From Anarhynchus alexandrinus (Eukaryota > Chordata > Aves > Charadriiformes > Charadriidae): a stretch of 64,000 bases of DNA. Positions 1 to 13,647 of the stretch are shown one piece after another. Each line of letters opens with the position of its first letter. Position 1 is the first letter of the stretch. Under the pieces are notes generated by a model that did no database searches, was not told where the DNA came from, and saw only the letters and a program-made list of their open reading frames with translations. The position numbers were made by a program, and so were the translations under genes. The stretch is from contig VUYV01000003.1 in NCBI GenBank assembly GCA_008711295.1, positions 9,927,810 to 9,991,809 of the forward strand, written 5' to 3'.

Positions 1-3000
1 AGAGAACCAACAAGATCTTGAGAAGGCTCACATAAAATATGAAAAAGATGACCAATAAGCAGTTCAGTTTTTCACCTAGCTGAGGTTATTTGGGTGTTGC
101 CCTGCCAGCTTCTTTCCTTGTCTTTCAGAAGTTCTTTGTGAGATGGGGGGGGAAGTAGGTTCAACGTGGTGGGGAGAGAGGAGCAAAGTGAAAGTTTTGT
201 TCTCTTCAGTGACTTTTTTTTTTTCCCCAGATATTTTAATCTGGTTTTGTTTGCAAAATCCTGATGGAATGATCTTGAAAGAATTATGCCTGTTGTTCTT
301 GGCATTTCTTGATCTTACTCCATGCAGCGTGAAGGACCTGCTGCTTGTCCCAAAAATTATGAAATTGAATGGAGATTGATCTTGGATGTTTTCCAGTGTC
401 ATTCCTTAAACCTTACATTTTGCAAGCTCTCCCCTTTTTCCTCTGATTTCCCTCCCTTCCCTCCCGCCATGCTCCTTTGCAATGACCTTTGTAGGGCCAG
501 GGATTTCACTTTCTCACTTTTTTTTATGTGGTGTATATGACTTGATATAGACATAGAAAGACGAAATTTTTTCATAAACTCATTTAAAATTACTTTGAAA
601 CTACTATATTACCAACTACTTTGCCTCCTGATTTAGCCAGGGTATCAATATGATATTCTTTTTTTTTTTTTGTGAAGTGTGGTCTGCTGTGATGATCACA
701 ACACTGATTTAGCATCCTAATTAAAGAGCATGTGCTTACATAAGAGAGAATACGCAAATAAACATGTGACAGTTTATTTAAAAAATATATATTTTTAACG
801 AAATTTAATTGTGTCTTACTTCTTCTGATTTGAAGTCTGAATTCCAGAACGGCCGAACTTTCCTTCTGGATGAGACCCCCATGAGATGAGATTAAATCCA
901 CAAAGGCTGCTCTGCCCTGGACATGAATTACTTTTTTTTTATCAGTCTGTCAAGATCTTCTAAATCTTTACAGTTTTCTTTTTGAATGGAGTAAATGTTT
1001 TGACTTCCCTTATGAGACAGCTGATGATCTCATTCATTCCTAACACCTTTAGTCTACTTTAGCGATACAGGTTAGTTGCCTACTGATCTTAAATAACAAT
1101 AATAATAAAATAAAACCACAGATTTAGCTCCTATGCAGCAATTATAGGACCAAAGAACTTTGGCTTTGCTATTGAGCCTGCATGTTACATTTATTCATGT
1201 AGAGAAGGGTTTTTTTTTTAGCTTTTATTTTTGAAATAAGTGAAAGCATCTTGAATAGCGATTTGGTGGCTGCCACTGGATGCAGCCATCCTCTTGACTT
1301 CCCCGTGCCGCCTTTTCACAGGAGCTGAAGCCGTGCGATCAGGTATTTGTTGCTGAGTTGTTTCCAGAAGGGTTCCTTTGGTTGCCAATGTTCTGAAAAT
1401 ATTCTAGGCAAAACATCCAGCTAAAAAGGTTAAAGGATTTAGTTGGTTACTTAGCAGTGTTATTGAACCGATTCTTTCTTGCATAATAATACATAGTATA
1501 TTACGATTCATAGTTTATGTTCTCCGGTGTCCGGGTATAGATGCTTTAAGAATGTGCCAGAGCTGTGTCCTGTTATTTTGCAAAGTATGAGGATTTTTTT
1601 CTTCCGTTAAATTGACAATTTTCTGTGCATGGCTGTCGTATTATTTACAGGATCTAGGATTTTGTCTTTTTTTACTGCATTTTTATCTTTACTCTAACAC
1701 ACTACAAACAGACTATTTGAGGTAATCTTAAATACTATCTCAGGTTTGTTTAGTACTCAGATTTCTGTTGAATGAAGCCAGTACTCCAGAGTTCATTTGA
1801 TCAGGTATTTCTGTATCTTTTTATTTCCACAAATGGAAAGATTATATCTTTCTCTGAATTTCACACTCTGAATTTTGATCCCAGGATCGAAAACCACCTA
1901 GAACTGATTCGAACAGCAATAGGGAAATATTACCTAAAATCCTCAGAGTAGCCTTTTAGAGAGGGAAGTCAATCTAGGAATTAAATGGAATGTTTATACC
2001 AGTTAGTGTGTTTACAAAGCTGCTTAATGCCTATGTGTCTTGCAGAGTGAGATTCTGGATTACATTTCCGTGATAAATCTACAGAATTAGTAAAGCAGAT
2101 TAAGGACGATTTAAGATAGCTGCCTCAAAGACAATAGAGATTCCTCATATAACCTAAGCTGCTCTGAAAACCTGCTTTTGCAGCGGTGTGACGCAGGACC
2201 TCTGTCGCGCTGTGAGTGGCTCCTCTGCCGGGTCTTGCAGAGGCTTCTTGGACAGGGGGCTGTCAGTCCTTCTCCCCGCTCCTTTGCCAGTGGGCTCCAG
2301 GCTCAGCTAAAGCTGAAGAGCCCCTGAGGCTCGTCCGGGAATTTATAGCTGAGATAAAGGACACAGAGCAACTTGTACGATTCTTGGTTATTCAGGGATA
2401 ACCTAAGTGTAGTAGATTTTTGGTAACTTAAAATGCTTTCTTGTAATTCTAAATATTCTTTTGTATTCTCCTGTGGTTAATTTTTTTTTCCTTATTGTAA
2501 AGTAATGCAATGAATTTGGGATTGGGGCTGCTTTTGTTTTCTTATTAGGAATGACCATCATTATTAAATATTGCTTGTCTGCCACGATGAGGCTTATAAT
2601 CCACAGCTGTAAAGTTCTTTGACGTCCAAGGGCAGAATGGTAAAGTATTACCATCTATCTTTCCACTTGCATTTTCCAACTCTGATTTTTCTTGTCCCCC
2701 AAACCAAGTAGTCTGACAGCCTGTGCTCTGAAATAAAGTAATTATTGTTATTGCTAGAGAGTATACTAAACCAAAAGTTTTAAAACCAGTGACAGATTGG
2801 CTGCTTCTTTAGTAAGGCACCTCATCTTGTATTGAGACAAAAGTGATCCGTTATATCACTGTTTGTCCAAGTTCAACATTTGTGTTTAAAATAAATGGAA
2901 CAGATGATTAAAAAAAATTAAAAATCAATTTATTTTGTGAAATTATATTAGGCATTCAAAAGGCAACACTAAGTCCTGTTGTCCACTCTCTTTCTTCCCC

Positions 3001-4369
3001 TCCCCTCTTCCCTGGTCATAGGAAAAATATAAATCAGCACACAAAAATTCCAAGAGAAATGGAAAACATGAGGTACTAACGTACAAACATTTCTCTTTGG
3101 ATCTCATTTGTAAATTGCAGATAATTTTTTAAGTTGTGGGGTATGTTCCACCCTGTGTTATCTTCCATGCATCAATGATGTCTAAATTTGTTCATTACGT
3201 GTATTTGTAACTATATTTGTAACATCTGGCTGACCAAAAAGCTATTTTTGAACACAAACACAAAGGTGGTAAGCATGATTGTTATTTATTGCTTGGGGTT
3301 TTTTAACCACTTGGATCTGTCTCTACTCTCCAAAAGCTTTTCTTTTTTTTTTTTTTTTTTTTTCCCCCCTGTTGCTCTGAGCACATTTGACACACAAACA
3401 AAAGTGACTTTTGTCTTGTAATGGAAACACGCCAAGCTGTTTGACATACTGACAGGTGGGATATTATTTAGTGCTGCTGAAATTTGGGTTGTATGGGGTG
3501 CTTTGTTCCTCCTAGATTGTGTTTTGACTTGCATGTTTCTGACTGCCATTGTAGCATTAACCTTCTTTATTGGACTTGGAACATGCCTGCAAGAGTTAGC
3601 CTTATAAATGGCATTGAGGGTTTTTTTCATACATTGTTAACATGTTTCTGAAACAAATTGTACAACAGGAGTTAAAAAATTTTCCTTTTGTATGTTTTTT
3701 TTCCACAGTAAATTACCAGTTATATTTAGGTGTGCATGCTTTTTTCCCTTTCACCCTTCGTTTGGAATATACAGTCATAAATAAAATATGTAAATTCTGT
3801 TTTCTTCAGTAACGTTTATTAAAACAGTGCCTCTAAAACTGCAGTCTGACAGTGGGGAGAGGAGTTTAAGTTATACAACTTCAACATCTGTTACTATAAG
3901 TATTTGGAATTTTCTTCTCTTTTTGTTGGGGGTCAGGCAGTTGATTTTGGTGCTGGCAGAGTGCAAGCTGGATATCTCTGTGCAAGAGTATCCCAGCAGG
4001 AAACAAGCTATGATGTCCCGTTTATAACCGAAAGAATTGTTGGCTACTGGAGGATTAAGCAAATACTGTCATTATTTTTGTGCATTATGTGGTTCTTTAG
4101 ACTGTTGGTGTTGCTATACTGAGTTCTCTGTTGCACATCATGATTGAAAGAACATGTCAAAGGGAAGGTCTTCTGTAAGTCAGGAATGCCAAAGGGAAGG
4201 GACCAGGTTACCTCATTTTCCCTGAGCGCTGAGGCAGCTGCTCCTCCATCAGACCCCGGTACAGTCAAAAATCCTGCTTCTGTGAGACTGCTGATGGAGG
4301 TACCTTTAGGCTTGCCCAGGCGCATGGCATACACTACGTACTGCAGCCCCTGCCTGCATGCCATGGGCT
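1..4369. other. Unique AT-rich non-coding DNA
   Basis: No exon, RNA gene or recognisable transposon is visible. Short open frames occur on both strands but none shows a known domain, and several are created by homopolymers such as the 21-base T run at 3343-3363. A more GC-rich, CpG-containing patch lies at about 2180-2390 but has no promoter or splice signals that I can defend. The stretch ends where CR1 homology begins. Confidence 0.7.
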
Positions 4370-5068
4370 GAGGCCAACAGTATGAGGTTCAACAAGGCCA
4401 AGTGCTGGGTCCTGCACTTGGGTCACAACAACCCCATGCAGCGCTACAGGCTTGGGGAGGAATGGCTGGAAAGCTGCCCAGCAGAAAAGGACCAGGGGGT
4501 GTTGGTTGACAGTCGTCGGAATATGAGCCTGCAGTGTGCTCAGGTAGCCAAGAAGGCCAACAGCATCCTGGCCTGCATCAGGAATAGTGTGGTGAGCAGG
4601 ACTAGGGAAGTGATCATCCCCCTGTCCTCGGCACTGGTGAGGCCCCACCTCGAGTACTGTGTTCAGTTTTGGGCCCCTCCCTACAAGAAAGGTATAGAGG
4701 TGCTGGAGCATGTCCAGAGAAGGGCAATGAAGCTGGTGAGGGGTCTAGAGCACAAGTCCTATGAGGAGTGGCTGAGGGATCTGGGGTTGTTTAGCCTGGA
4801 GAAGAGGAGACTGAGGAGAGACCTTATCACTCTCTACAACAACCTGAAAGGAGGTTGTAGTGAGGTGGGGATCAGTCTCTTCTCCCAAGTAGGAAGCGAT
4901 AGGACAAGAGGAAATGGCCTCAGGTTGCACCAGGGGAGGTTTAGGATGGATGTTAGGAAAAATTTCTTCACCGAAACGGTTATCAAACATTGGAACAAAC
5001 TGCCCAGGGAAGTGGTGGAATCACCATCCCTGGAGGTATGTAAAAGACAGGGTAGACATGCTGTTTAG
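4370..5068 (+). pseudogene. CR1 ORF2 C-terminal fragment (reverse transcriptase tail)
   Basis: One frame stays open for about 230 codons through the region after the RT palm: the MRFNKAKC block, then [10 protein letters not shown], then [35 protein letters not shown] and [17 protein letters not shown], all in the order known for CR1 ORF2. The endonuclease and the catalytic RT motifs are absent, so the fragment cannot act. The last few codons leave the family pattern: a small length change near 5050 shifts the frame and it stops at 5066-5068, while the usual stop lies some 20 bases further on. The ATG at 4358 is in flanking DNA and is accidental. It is a dead remnant, not a host gene. Confidence 0.9.
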
Positions 5069-5166
5069 GGACACGGTTTAGTGGTGGTTTTGATAGTGTT
5101 AGGTTGATGGTTGGACTCAATGATCTTAATGGTCCTTTCCAACCTAAACGGTTCTATGATTCTATA
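4370..5166 (+). mobile_element. CR1 LINE, 5'-truncated copy with intact 3' end
   Basis: This is a chicken-repeat-1 non-LTR retrotransposon, the dominant LINE of birds, which moves by target-primed reverse transcription of its RNA. The copy begins just downstream of the catalytic FADD motif of the reverse transcriptase, so it is a typical 5' truncation. It runs through the C-terminal part of ORF2 and the short 3' UTR to the diagnostic end at 5149-5166, GGTTCTATGATTCTATAG. CR1 has no poly(A) tail and normally leaves no clear target duplication, and none is seen. Few disruptions suggest a moderately young copy, less decayed than the others in the window. The solo LTR starts 82 bases downstream. 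Confidence 0.95.
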
Positions 5167-5242
5167 GCAAGTCTGTCGAGAAGTACTCTAGGAGCTTCTG
5201 GTGAACCTCAGTTCCATGTGAATAAATATTTGTATGTCCATA

Positions 5243-5247
5243 CTAGG
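5243..5247. repeat. Left target-site duplication of the solo LTR (CTAGG)
   Basis: CTAGG lies directly before the TG that opens the LTR and is repeated exactly at 5953-5957 after its closing CA. A 5-bp duplication is the signature left by an ERV integrase, and its perfect match fixes both LTR borders. Confidence 0.85.
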
Positions 5248-5591
5248 TGTCCTGGTTTGAGGTAAAACAGAAACAATTTTTTGTTCAGTAACTTCACTTT
5301 TTAGCTAAGCCTCTGCTAACTCCTGAAATTAACAGCATATTTTGCAGACACTGTTCGCTCTCAGAGTGGTAAGACCAATGTTTATAGCTGATGCCCAGGC
5401 ATGGTATGCAGAGAGGTTCTTGCTTATACTTACTGCTATAACACCCAAGGGCAGCTCACTTTGTTACTTGCCCTGTTGGAGGGTTGGAAGCGGAAAAGCA
5501 TAGTGGGGTGCCAGCTGTGGGGAGGAGCGGACAGGACAGGTGACCCAAAACTGACCAAGAGGGTATTCCATCCCATCTGCCTCATGCTCAG

Positions 5592-5598
5592 TATAAAA
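5592..5598 (+). promoter_or_regulatory. LTR TATA box (TATAAAA)
   Basis: TATAAAA sits near the middle of the solo LTR, preceded by CTCATGCTCAG, as in related bird LTRs. It would place a transcription start about 25-30 bases downstream, near 5620. Whether the promoter is still active is unknown. Confidence 0.65.
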
Positions 5599-5835
5599 GC
5601 TTGAGGGATCAAAGGGTCAACTCTCTTTCTTCAATGGCCAGCATCCGAGGATGGCTCTGTTTGTCTGCCTTTGGTCCCAATCCTGAATCCAGATCTGGAA
5701 TCCAGTTCACGTCTGTCACTGAGTCCAATCTGGGACTTCCCCAGTGCCAGACGGTGACATGATTGTCATCCTGTGAGCTTGATATGGTTTTGTATGTATT
5801 TCATTATTTCCTTTTTATTTTATTATTAATATTTC

Positions 5836-5841
5836 ATTAAA
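5836..5841 (+). terminator. LTR polyadenylation signal (ATTAAA)
   Basis: ATTAAA follows an A/T-rich stretch about 240 bases after the TATA box and is followed by a T/C-rich region, the expected layout of R and U5. It is the common variant of AATAAA. Confidence 0.55.
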
Positions 5842-5952
5842 GTAGTTCCTTCTAAATTCATAAGTCTCTTTCTCTCTCCTGCCTCTTTTTGAAGAGAGGT
5901 AGGGGAGAGCATGTCATTCCACCCAGTGGCCAGTTCAGCCCAAACCACGACA

Positions 5953-5957
5953 CTAGG
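5953..5957. repeat. Right target-site duplication of the solo LTR (CTAGG)
   Basis: An exact copy of 5243-5247, directly after the final CA of the LTR. Confidence 0.85.
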
Positions 5958-7720
5958 GCTGGGCTCTTGTGTTCCTTCATTTAGCATTGCGTGAAGAACT
6001 GTTCCTGTTTTTTTTTTGAATAGCCTCAAGTTTTCAGGCAGGTAAAACCCATGGCATAAAGCAAAGGATTACCTGGATATTTCTGAGTGTTTTGAAACCT
6101 GCAAGATAATTTCAGGTAGAAAGGGATAAAAATTAGAATCTAGTTTTCTGTTGAAATGAACAAAGCATGAAGTTTTAGTTCAGTGATGTTAGTGAGATGT
6201 TAACGACCTACTCAGGATGCCTTGTGTTCAGGTTATGTTAGGCTATGTTGGAGTGTTATAAACATGAGAAGTACATTTAAAGGAAAAAAGAAGTGCTCAA
6301 ATGCTGGAGCAGAATGGACAATGAGGGGCAGTCTGAGGAGCTGGGTGGAAATTGAACTCCTACACTGTAGAAGACTTCTGGGTGAAGTTAGCTTCTTCAG
6401 TTTCTCAACTTATGAACAGAAAGAAGCTAAAGCTTAAAATTTGACAGTAAGAACCCAGTTTTCTGTGAGTTAAGTAAAAGTCCGTAGTAGGTAAGGCAAA
6501 CCAGGAACTCTTTGATTTGCAATACGGGAAGCAGACGCTATTAAAGAAAAAGGAAACCTGGTCTGTCCTGGATATGGGAATGTCAAGACCAAATATTGTG
6601 TAATGTTAATACTGTGAACTTAATCCAGCATTTGTAATTAATTGCTGTATCTGCAGCATGAAATAAATTAGTACGTTATTGAGTTAGCAAGGAATTGGAA
6701 AGAGGTCCCAGACCAGGCAGGTCGCTGAATTAAAAAGAAATTGGCAGTGAGTGAATTGGTGATTTCACAAACCTAATGTGGTGTCCAGACTATCTTTGTT
6801 TGAATTGCCACTGACAAATTTGGCTTCTGTGAAATTGTCTAATCACTTTATAATCCATTTTTACTGTTGTCTCACATATCGGTTGTGTAGTTTGTTTTCA
6901 ACAGTTGCAGCCTAGGACGTGTCTTGCACTCGCTTTCTAATATTTTCTTTTTAGGATGGTCACTTTATAAGCCATTTAATACTGAATATATTCAGACTAA
7001 ATGTAGTTAAGTATTTTAGTTATGGAATTTCTATTGCTAGGTTCCTGAATATCTTCAAATATTTGGACCTTAGTGAGGTGTATGTGTTGATCTTCTCCTT
7101 TTCAGATAAGATTAAGAGGTATTCTCAAAGATTAGCATTCAGAAGTTGACTATAAAGTTTCTCAAAACTGTATAGCTTTGTAACTTGTTCAAGGTAACTT
7201 CTGTAATCTGTCAGCAGTAACTCCAGCTTTTAAATTTAATGATGCTAATGATGTTATAATGCCTGAAAAGTGCTTCACCTAGCCTTGAATTCTAACTTAA
7301 TGTTTAAAACATGAGATTGGTTTCACTGTTCCTCTGCTGAACATGTGCTCTAAAACTCTGCTGTTAGCATTTACTGCTATTAAAATCCACAGAACAGGAG
7401 AGCATGCTAAATGCTTTTCAGGATGAATAGCACGAATAACTACATCTGGTGGTCCTCTCTCTTGATTACCTTCGCCTTTACATATGTTCTTTTGTAAATC
7501 TTACAAAGATGTACAGATGAATGAATTACCATGTAATAAGCCTATGCTTGAACTTAAGATGCATTTCTCGACTGCTGTGTGCTGCCCTTATATCATTTTA
7601 AGTTGCTTGAACTGGTGTGGCATGGAATGAGTTGGAAATAAGCAATTAGGGCATACAGTGACCTGTGAAAAGACCTGATGTAGCAGAAGATTGGATTTGG
7701 TTTGTGCCATTATCACTTGC

Positions 7721-7741
7721 TTTTTTTTTTTTTTTTTTTCN
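7721..7741. repeat. T homopolymer ending in an ambiguous base
   Basis: Nineteen T followed by C and then N at 7741. The N lies at a homopolymer edge and most likely marks a base-calling or gap-closing uncertainty, so the run length should not be trusted. Confidence 0.9.
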
Positions 7742-10700
7742 AGTAAACTGGGCAAGTATCTCAGCGTATTGCTGCTGTAACAGTTGGTAGAGAAATCTTT
7801 TCTGGCTTCTATTGAAATAAATTCAATAAAAGAAACAGCTGATTATAATCTCCAGTGAAAAATAGCAGGGAAAAATTGGCCACTGAAGCCGAATTCAAAA
7901 CAAAATTGTTACACTTACAAATAAAGTAGTGGAAGGAAGCAGCTGGGATGTCTGTTTGCTCTTCCATGTGATCTGCGTTAAGGGTATAATGCATATGCTA
8001 TATAGTTATATATGTGGTATATATGCCAGCAATCAAAGGAACATTTGAAGTCACCACACTAATATGAAAATCACAAAGTGAAAAAAGAAACATACAAGAT
8101 GATCATATAAATCTGAAAAAATAAATCATTTCCTGTGTCAGCAAATGTGTCTAAATGATTCCACACAATGTGTTGAATGCCAATAAATAATAAGTTGGAA
8201 TTAAAAATTACATGACAAGCATGAGAAAGAGATTTAGGTTTCATATTTGCAAACATACAAAACTTCTCAATGCTTTTGAATGCGGGAAAAGATACTGACT
8301 TAAATGTGGAATACTCTGTGAAAACCAAATCAGAAAGCTTTCCATAAGAACAATTAGGATATGTCTTCTAACATTTATTTTACAAATTATTTCAATGAGG
8401 ACTATGTATGTATGTAATTTATGGCAGCATATTTTGGGCAGGAAAGTTGGCTTGGAAAGGCCATCTTAACAGAGTGGGTGGAGATACCTGTTGAGTAGAA
8501 ATATTTTTTGTATATTATTTTAATAGTTTGTTATGTTGAAATCGAGAAAATGACAGGTAATCAAAATATCTGTACGTCTTTTATATTATCTCAAAATGAA
8601 TGTAAAAGTGTTTTGTGAAACAGTGTAATAGCTTGCAAATACCAGTTGGTATGAATGAAGTAAGCCAGGAAAGAAAATGAAATTTCTGAATCCATCATGC
8701 CCAGTGGCAAGTTTCCTATTAATTTTAAATTGGTGAATTTCTCTGAGGTAAGATCCCGGACATGGTTTAATATACGTGTAGCACTTTGAAAATTTGACCT
8801 GATTCTTTCCTCAACAGAGGACTTTCTAAAGAATGTCTAATGCTGCATCTTCCTGAAAATATCAAAGTAAGAGTGAGAGCAGCACTGTTATTTTCATGAT
8901 GTTTTCGTGAGATCGCTGTGAAAAATGCAGCTTCCAGATCAAAGCGCAATATCAAAATTAGTAGTTTCAGAAGTCTGATGTTTCAGAACTTTGTGACTAT
9001 GGTTTAGAGACAGAGGCATTCAGCCATATAGACCTTTACAATATTGAGTAAGACCACTATGTGGCTTAATAAAATAATTGCAATTCTAAATTCTAGATAG
9101 CAGAGTAGCTGGAATTGAAACAGAATCTGTATTATGTATGGCCTTTCTGATTTAAGTAGCCTGCAATGAACTTCAGCAGTGATAACTGCAAGCAGTAAAC
9201 ACTGAATAATATGTCCTGTTGAAAAATCAAATTTGAAATCTCTTTGGGCATTTGAAATGAAATGTTCCTGCTCATATAGATTTGAGTAAAAAAAGGAAAA
9301 TCCCACTCAATTTAGTAGAACAGCTCTAGTAGGGACATGATTACTTTCAAAATTAGCTTTAAATCTTTCAGATGCCTAAATTTTTTAGAAAACCCATCCT
9401 GGTTATTTTCCTTGCAATTGCATTGCAACCATTGCTTGAGAATTGTTTGTGGCGTGGGGAGTAGCCATGTTGTTTTGTTTTGGTCATCTGACTTGGGAGC
9501 AAATCAGAAGATGCGCAGCGGATACCCGAGCTTTATATATATTTGGTGAAGAGGGGAAAATACCTGCTGGGGAACTAGAGGGAATTTGGGGTGCCCAAAC
9601 TTAGAAGGCTGAGGCAGTGCCACCTAGACGGTGGAACCACTGGAGAGCTTCTGCCTGCCCCTGCTGACATCCCTTCCCCTCATTTTTGTCTGAGGGAGAC
9701 TGTGAACCATTTCTTGGTGTGCAGCACAGATTGACTTCATTTGGCTGAGGATTGTACTTTGTTTGGAGCTGTTGATGTGCCTCTACTTAGCTAGGAAATA
9801 GACCGATTTCCAAAAGGTGTAACTTTGGAAATCTTTAACTATAAATAGACTTTCTTGCTGAAAGAAAAGAACATCATAATACTAATGAGGAATATGCAAG
9901 GATTCATAAGACACAAACTTTTCTGTCTACCTGATCTTGTCTTTTCTTTCTTGTCACTTGCCTGAAAAGGCAGTTGTCACATTTTATTGGCTACTTATTT
10001 TTTTCCCCTTGTTTGTGAAAAACAAATTATGATTATGTGTGATAAAGTACAGTAATCTGCATGGTAAATCACCTGATATTTGTTTGAACAAAAGTTGAAA
10101 AGAGCGGTATGCTTTCAAGACCTCGGAATTTCAGACTCAATTTTTTTTTTTGTTATAAATAAATATTTGAAGTTGCTTGGATTTTTATGTTGTGGTTGTT
10201 TTGGGGTTTTTTTTCCGATTAGGCTTTTTGCTCTGGAACAGTCCAATTACTATTATAGAGAGGCAACTTCTTACTACTGTCCATGTCTTACTGTCCATAG
10301 GGCTTTAGGACAAAATAAGTACAGGAATTGCTTTGAGTGCTTAATCCATTCTTTATCACTGCTTTTCATGAAATCTGTTGAAGGAAATGATTGGAAGCTG
10401 ACTTGATCCTCAAAATGTGATCTCAGTAAATATTGCTATTTGGTAAGAATCAATTTGTAAAGCAGCAATTTACTCATAATTTGAAAATAAGATAAGATTA
10501 TAATTTTCCTTCTGTATTAGTCTAGTACTGCTAGTCCTCTACTAGTCTACTATTCTAGTCTACGCTGCCACTATTTTCTGTTGCTATTGGATAAAAAATG
10601 TATATCCTTTAATAATAGTAGCATTAAAAGGAATTTTGTTTTATACTAAACACCTGAAATGTTAGCTGTTTCTCTCTATTTCTATGAATTTTTCTTAAAA

Positions 10701-13647
10701 ATATTTTTTTTTATTGATCTCCCCCCACCCCTTCTTGTTGTGTTTATTTTTCCTTGGCTGGTTTGCCCTGTCGTTAAACTGCAGAGCTTAAACCAAAGGA
10801 GAAACCAAGTCTGACTAGAAAACAAACCAGTCAGAAAAAGTTAGAATCACCTGGTGGCCTATTGCTTCTGAGCATAAAACATACCTTTCAGATTATTCCC
10901 AACAGAATCTGAGGAAAACGTTTTAGAAATGATGACTAGAAGCACATTTTAATGTAATATTTTAAGTGACTGGCTTTTCACCGAGTCTGGCCCTGTAAAT
11001 GTGATAGATCAGTTCTGGAACACCTGCATTGAAGTGAACCAGCGATACCTTTCAACACCTTAAAGCACTGGCCAGGTCCTGCATCTCCGGCAGCAAATGT
11101 AAGTAAAGGTCATGATGTCATCACTCTGCTGTGAGGGTGCCTGGATTAAAATGTCCTGCCATCAAGGAGGGGGGGGGAGACGAGGAAAGAGGAAAGCAAG
11201 GGGGGAATCTGTCATCCCTGAGGTAGGATTTTGAACAGTGCAAATACCACAGTCATTATACCCAGACATGACAGCATGCAGCAAGATTGTTACATGAAAT
11301 CAGACTTACAATGCACAGTGGACTCAGTGACAATAAGGTAATTGTTGAACGCTGAGAGACTAAGAAGTGGACTTCTTATGCTTTAATACCTACAAAAATT
11401 CCCTGTGAGAGAGGCAAGCATAAAGGCAACATTATATACTAGATTATAGGTTATTACACCGTAAGTGCTGTGAAATTTTTGTTTGCCAACGTGCCAGAAT
11501 GGAGGTTTGTTGTGCTCTCCACATCCTTTTTGGCACCGCACGTCAACTGAATTTCCTGCTAACCCATTTGGTAGCCTTCTTCCCAAATTCTGAATAGGGC
11601 AGATATTTAGTTTTACAGTTACTGGACTGCAAATTGGATGTCCTTCTCTGGTACCGTGTGCAGCATGGATTTACTGTTAGCTTGTCTATAGGTTGAGGCT
11701 CATATAGACTGAGGTGACAGAAAGTCTTGACCCTTAAAGAAGGCAGACTGGGAAGGGCAAGAAGTTGTTGTCAGGTAATTATTGAATTTTAAGTTGTTTG
11801 TGATACGTGGAGGATAACAGAAAACAGCATGTTTCATTGATCTATGTTTTTTTCTCCAAATTATATGGTATGACACTTGTGATTATGTTTTTGAAATATG
11901 CTTATTATACATCTATAACACATAATAATGAAGACTTTCTGCTGGTTGTCCTAGAACAGAAGTATTTGTTCTACTTTGTTGAATTATAAACTGCAGAAGT
12001 CACACTTATGAACTGTGTAATGAACTCGATGTTTCGTGATATGGCGGTGCGTATGTGCACACTTCTAATTAATCACGTGTGCATATGTTCTGAAACTCAA
12101 AATATATCTTGCCTGAAATTTGTTTAATAGTTTAACCGGATTCGTTATTAACTTAATTTAGACTGGTACTACTTTGTGGTACTACTGCAGCTATGACCTC
12201 AGAAATTATTTTCCATCCCTCTTTACATAAACTAGTTAAGCTTTAGGCATCCCATTTTGAAAATGCAGAACACAATGATTGTTAAATGATGGAATAAACA
12301 TTGAAGGATTAGATAGAAATTAAAACAAAATACCTGTTTAATAATTGCATTAAGAAGGACATTTTATGAGCAAAATGAGTCTTTGCTCACTAGTTGTGGC
12401 CTTCCTATCATTGTACAATGCTACTTGGGTTTAGTAGCAAGAATCATGACTGGCATGATAGAGCATAGTTTGTTGGTTTTGGTAAGCCTGTGTGTCACCC
12501 TTCGTGTGCGTAGGGTCCCTTTTTGACTTCAGCATAATTCCAGAGTGACCAAATTAAATGAATTTTTCTGTGAATTTACACTGACCCATCAATACTGCAG
12601 GTCCTGTACTGTCTTTTTTTTTTCCTTTAGCATTTGTCTGAAGAAGCTCTAGAAGCATCAGTACCAATGTGACAAAAATGTTTTCTTCAGAGCTTTCTTT
12701 TTCAGTGCACTACTATGCTATGACTCATTAATGCTAGAAATCTGCTATTAACTTTACCTATCTTTTTCACTCTAACTTGTGCTAAGCGTTATCTAGTTCA
12801 TTATAATGTCAGTGCTTGAAAAGCCACGCTGTGATTTCTGAGCTATAGAGTAAGCTGTAGAGATGTGAGTGAAACAAACGTAACTGTAGCTGAAATGAGC
12901 CCTTCTCATATTTAAATTCACCAGTCCAAAAGATGCACTCAACATTTCTGAATTTTTTTCCCCCTTTGTATCCATTCCCCTTTCTAAAAAGTTGATTGAG
13001 GGCAGAGTGCATTTGCTTCAGCTTATTAGGACCTTTTCTTCCAAAGGATTACTTTTGAATGTGATGTGGCTCGAAACAAAACTTTCAAATAATTTTTTTT
13101 TTTTTTTTGCCTTTGCATAGAAGTCACTCTGCTCTATAGCTTGGAAACTGGGTATCTGCTTGATATAACAATCTGGGGTTTATTTATTTGGGATTTATGT
13201 TTAAAAAAAAATACATCTGGCCTTCTGCCAAGAGGAAGATTCCCCATTAACTGATGACCTCCTATCTTTGATCTCCCTGTTTGTTTTGATCTGCTTTCGG
13301 CATGTGCCTTTGTAAATGTTTTACGTATGACTGCCACGTTTTTGATCAACTGGGTATAACCACAAATATGAATATCGCCATAAATATTCCAAGTTACATG
13401 TTTACAGAAATGTTCTCTTTTCCTGGTTGTCTTCATGCTGGAGGAGCAGAAAGAGACGTGCTGAAAATGACTCTTTCAAGCCTGGCATTGGGCATTCCCA
13501 CATTTAAAACTCTGGGCCTTTACGTATGATTACACTTCCCCAGGAAGCTTACAAAAATCTATTTATTTCTCCAAGGAAACCCACATGAAGCAATTTTTTT
13601 TTTCTTTCCAATAAAAATCATGGTTCCCATTAGCATGATTTTTTGGA

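Larger units (their letters stand above)
5248..5952 (+). mobile_element. Solo LTR of an endogenous retrovirus, probably ERVL-like
   Basis: The 705-bp element opens with TGTCCTGGTTT and closes with AACCACGACA, ends that I recognise from a common avian LTR group, thought to be ERVL-related. It has the inverted TG...CA termini and exact 5-bp flanking duplications. Inside are a TATA box (5592-5598) and a poly(A) signal (5836-5841), both on the + strand, which set its orientation. No primer-binding site, gag, pol or env sequence follows, so the internal part was lost by recombination between two LTRs. The short open frame at 5401-5604 crosses the U3 promoter region and is not a gene. The class assignment rests on remembered end motifs; the LTR identity itself is firm. 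Confidence 0.88.

Noticed and set aside
5401..5604. Open frame inside the LTR
   Set aside because: It crosses the U3 promoter region of a solo LTR and ends near the TATA box. There is no gene there.
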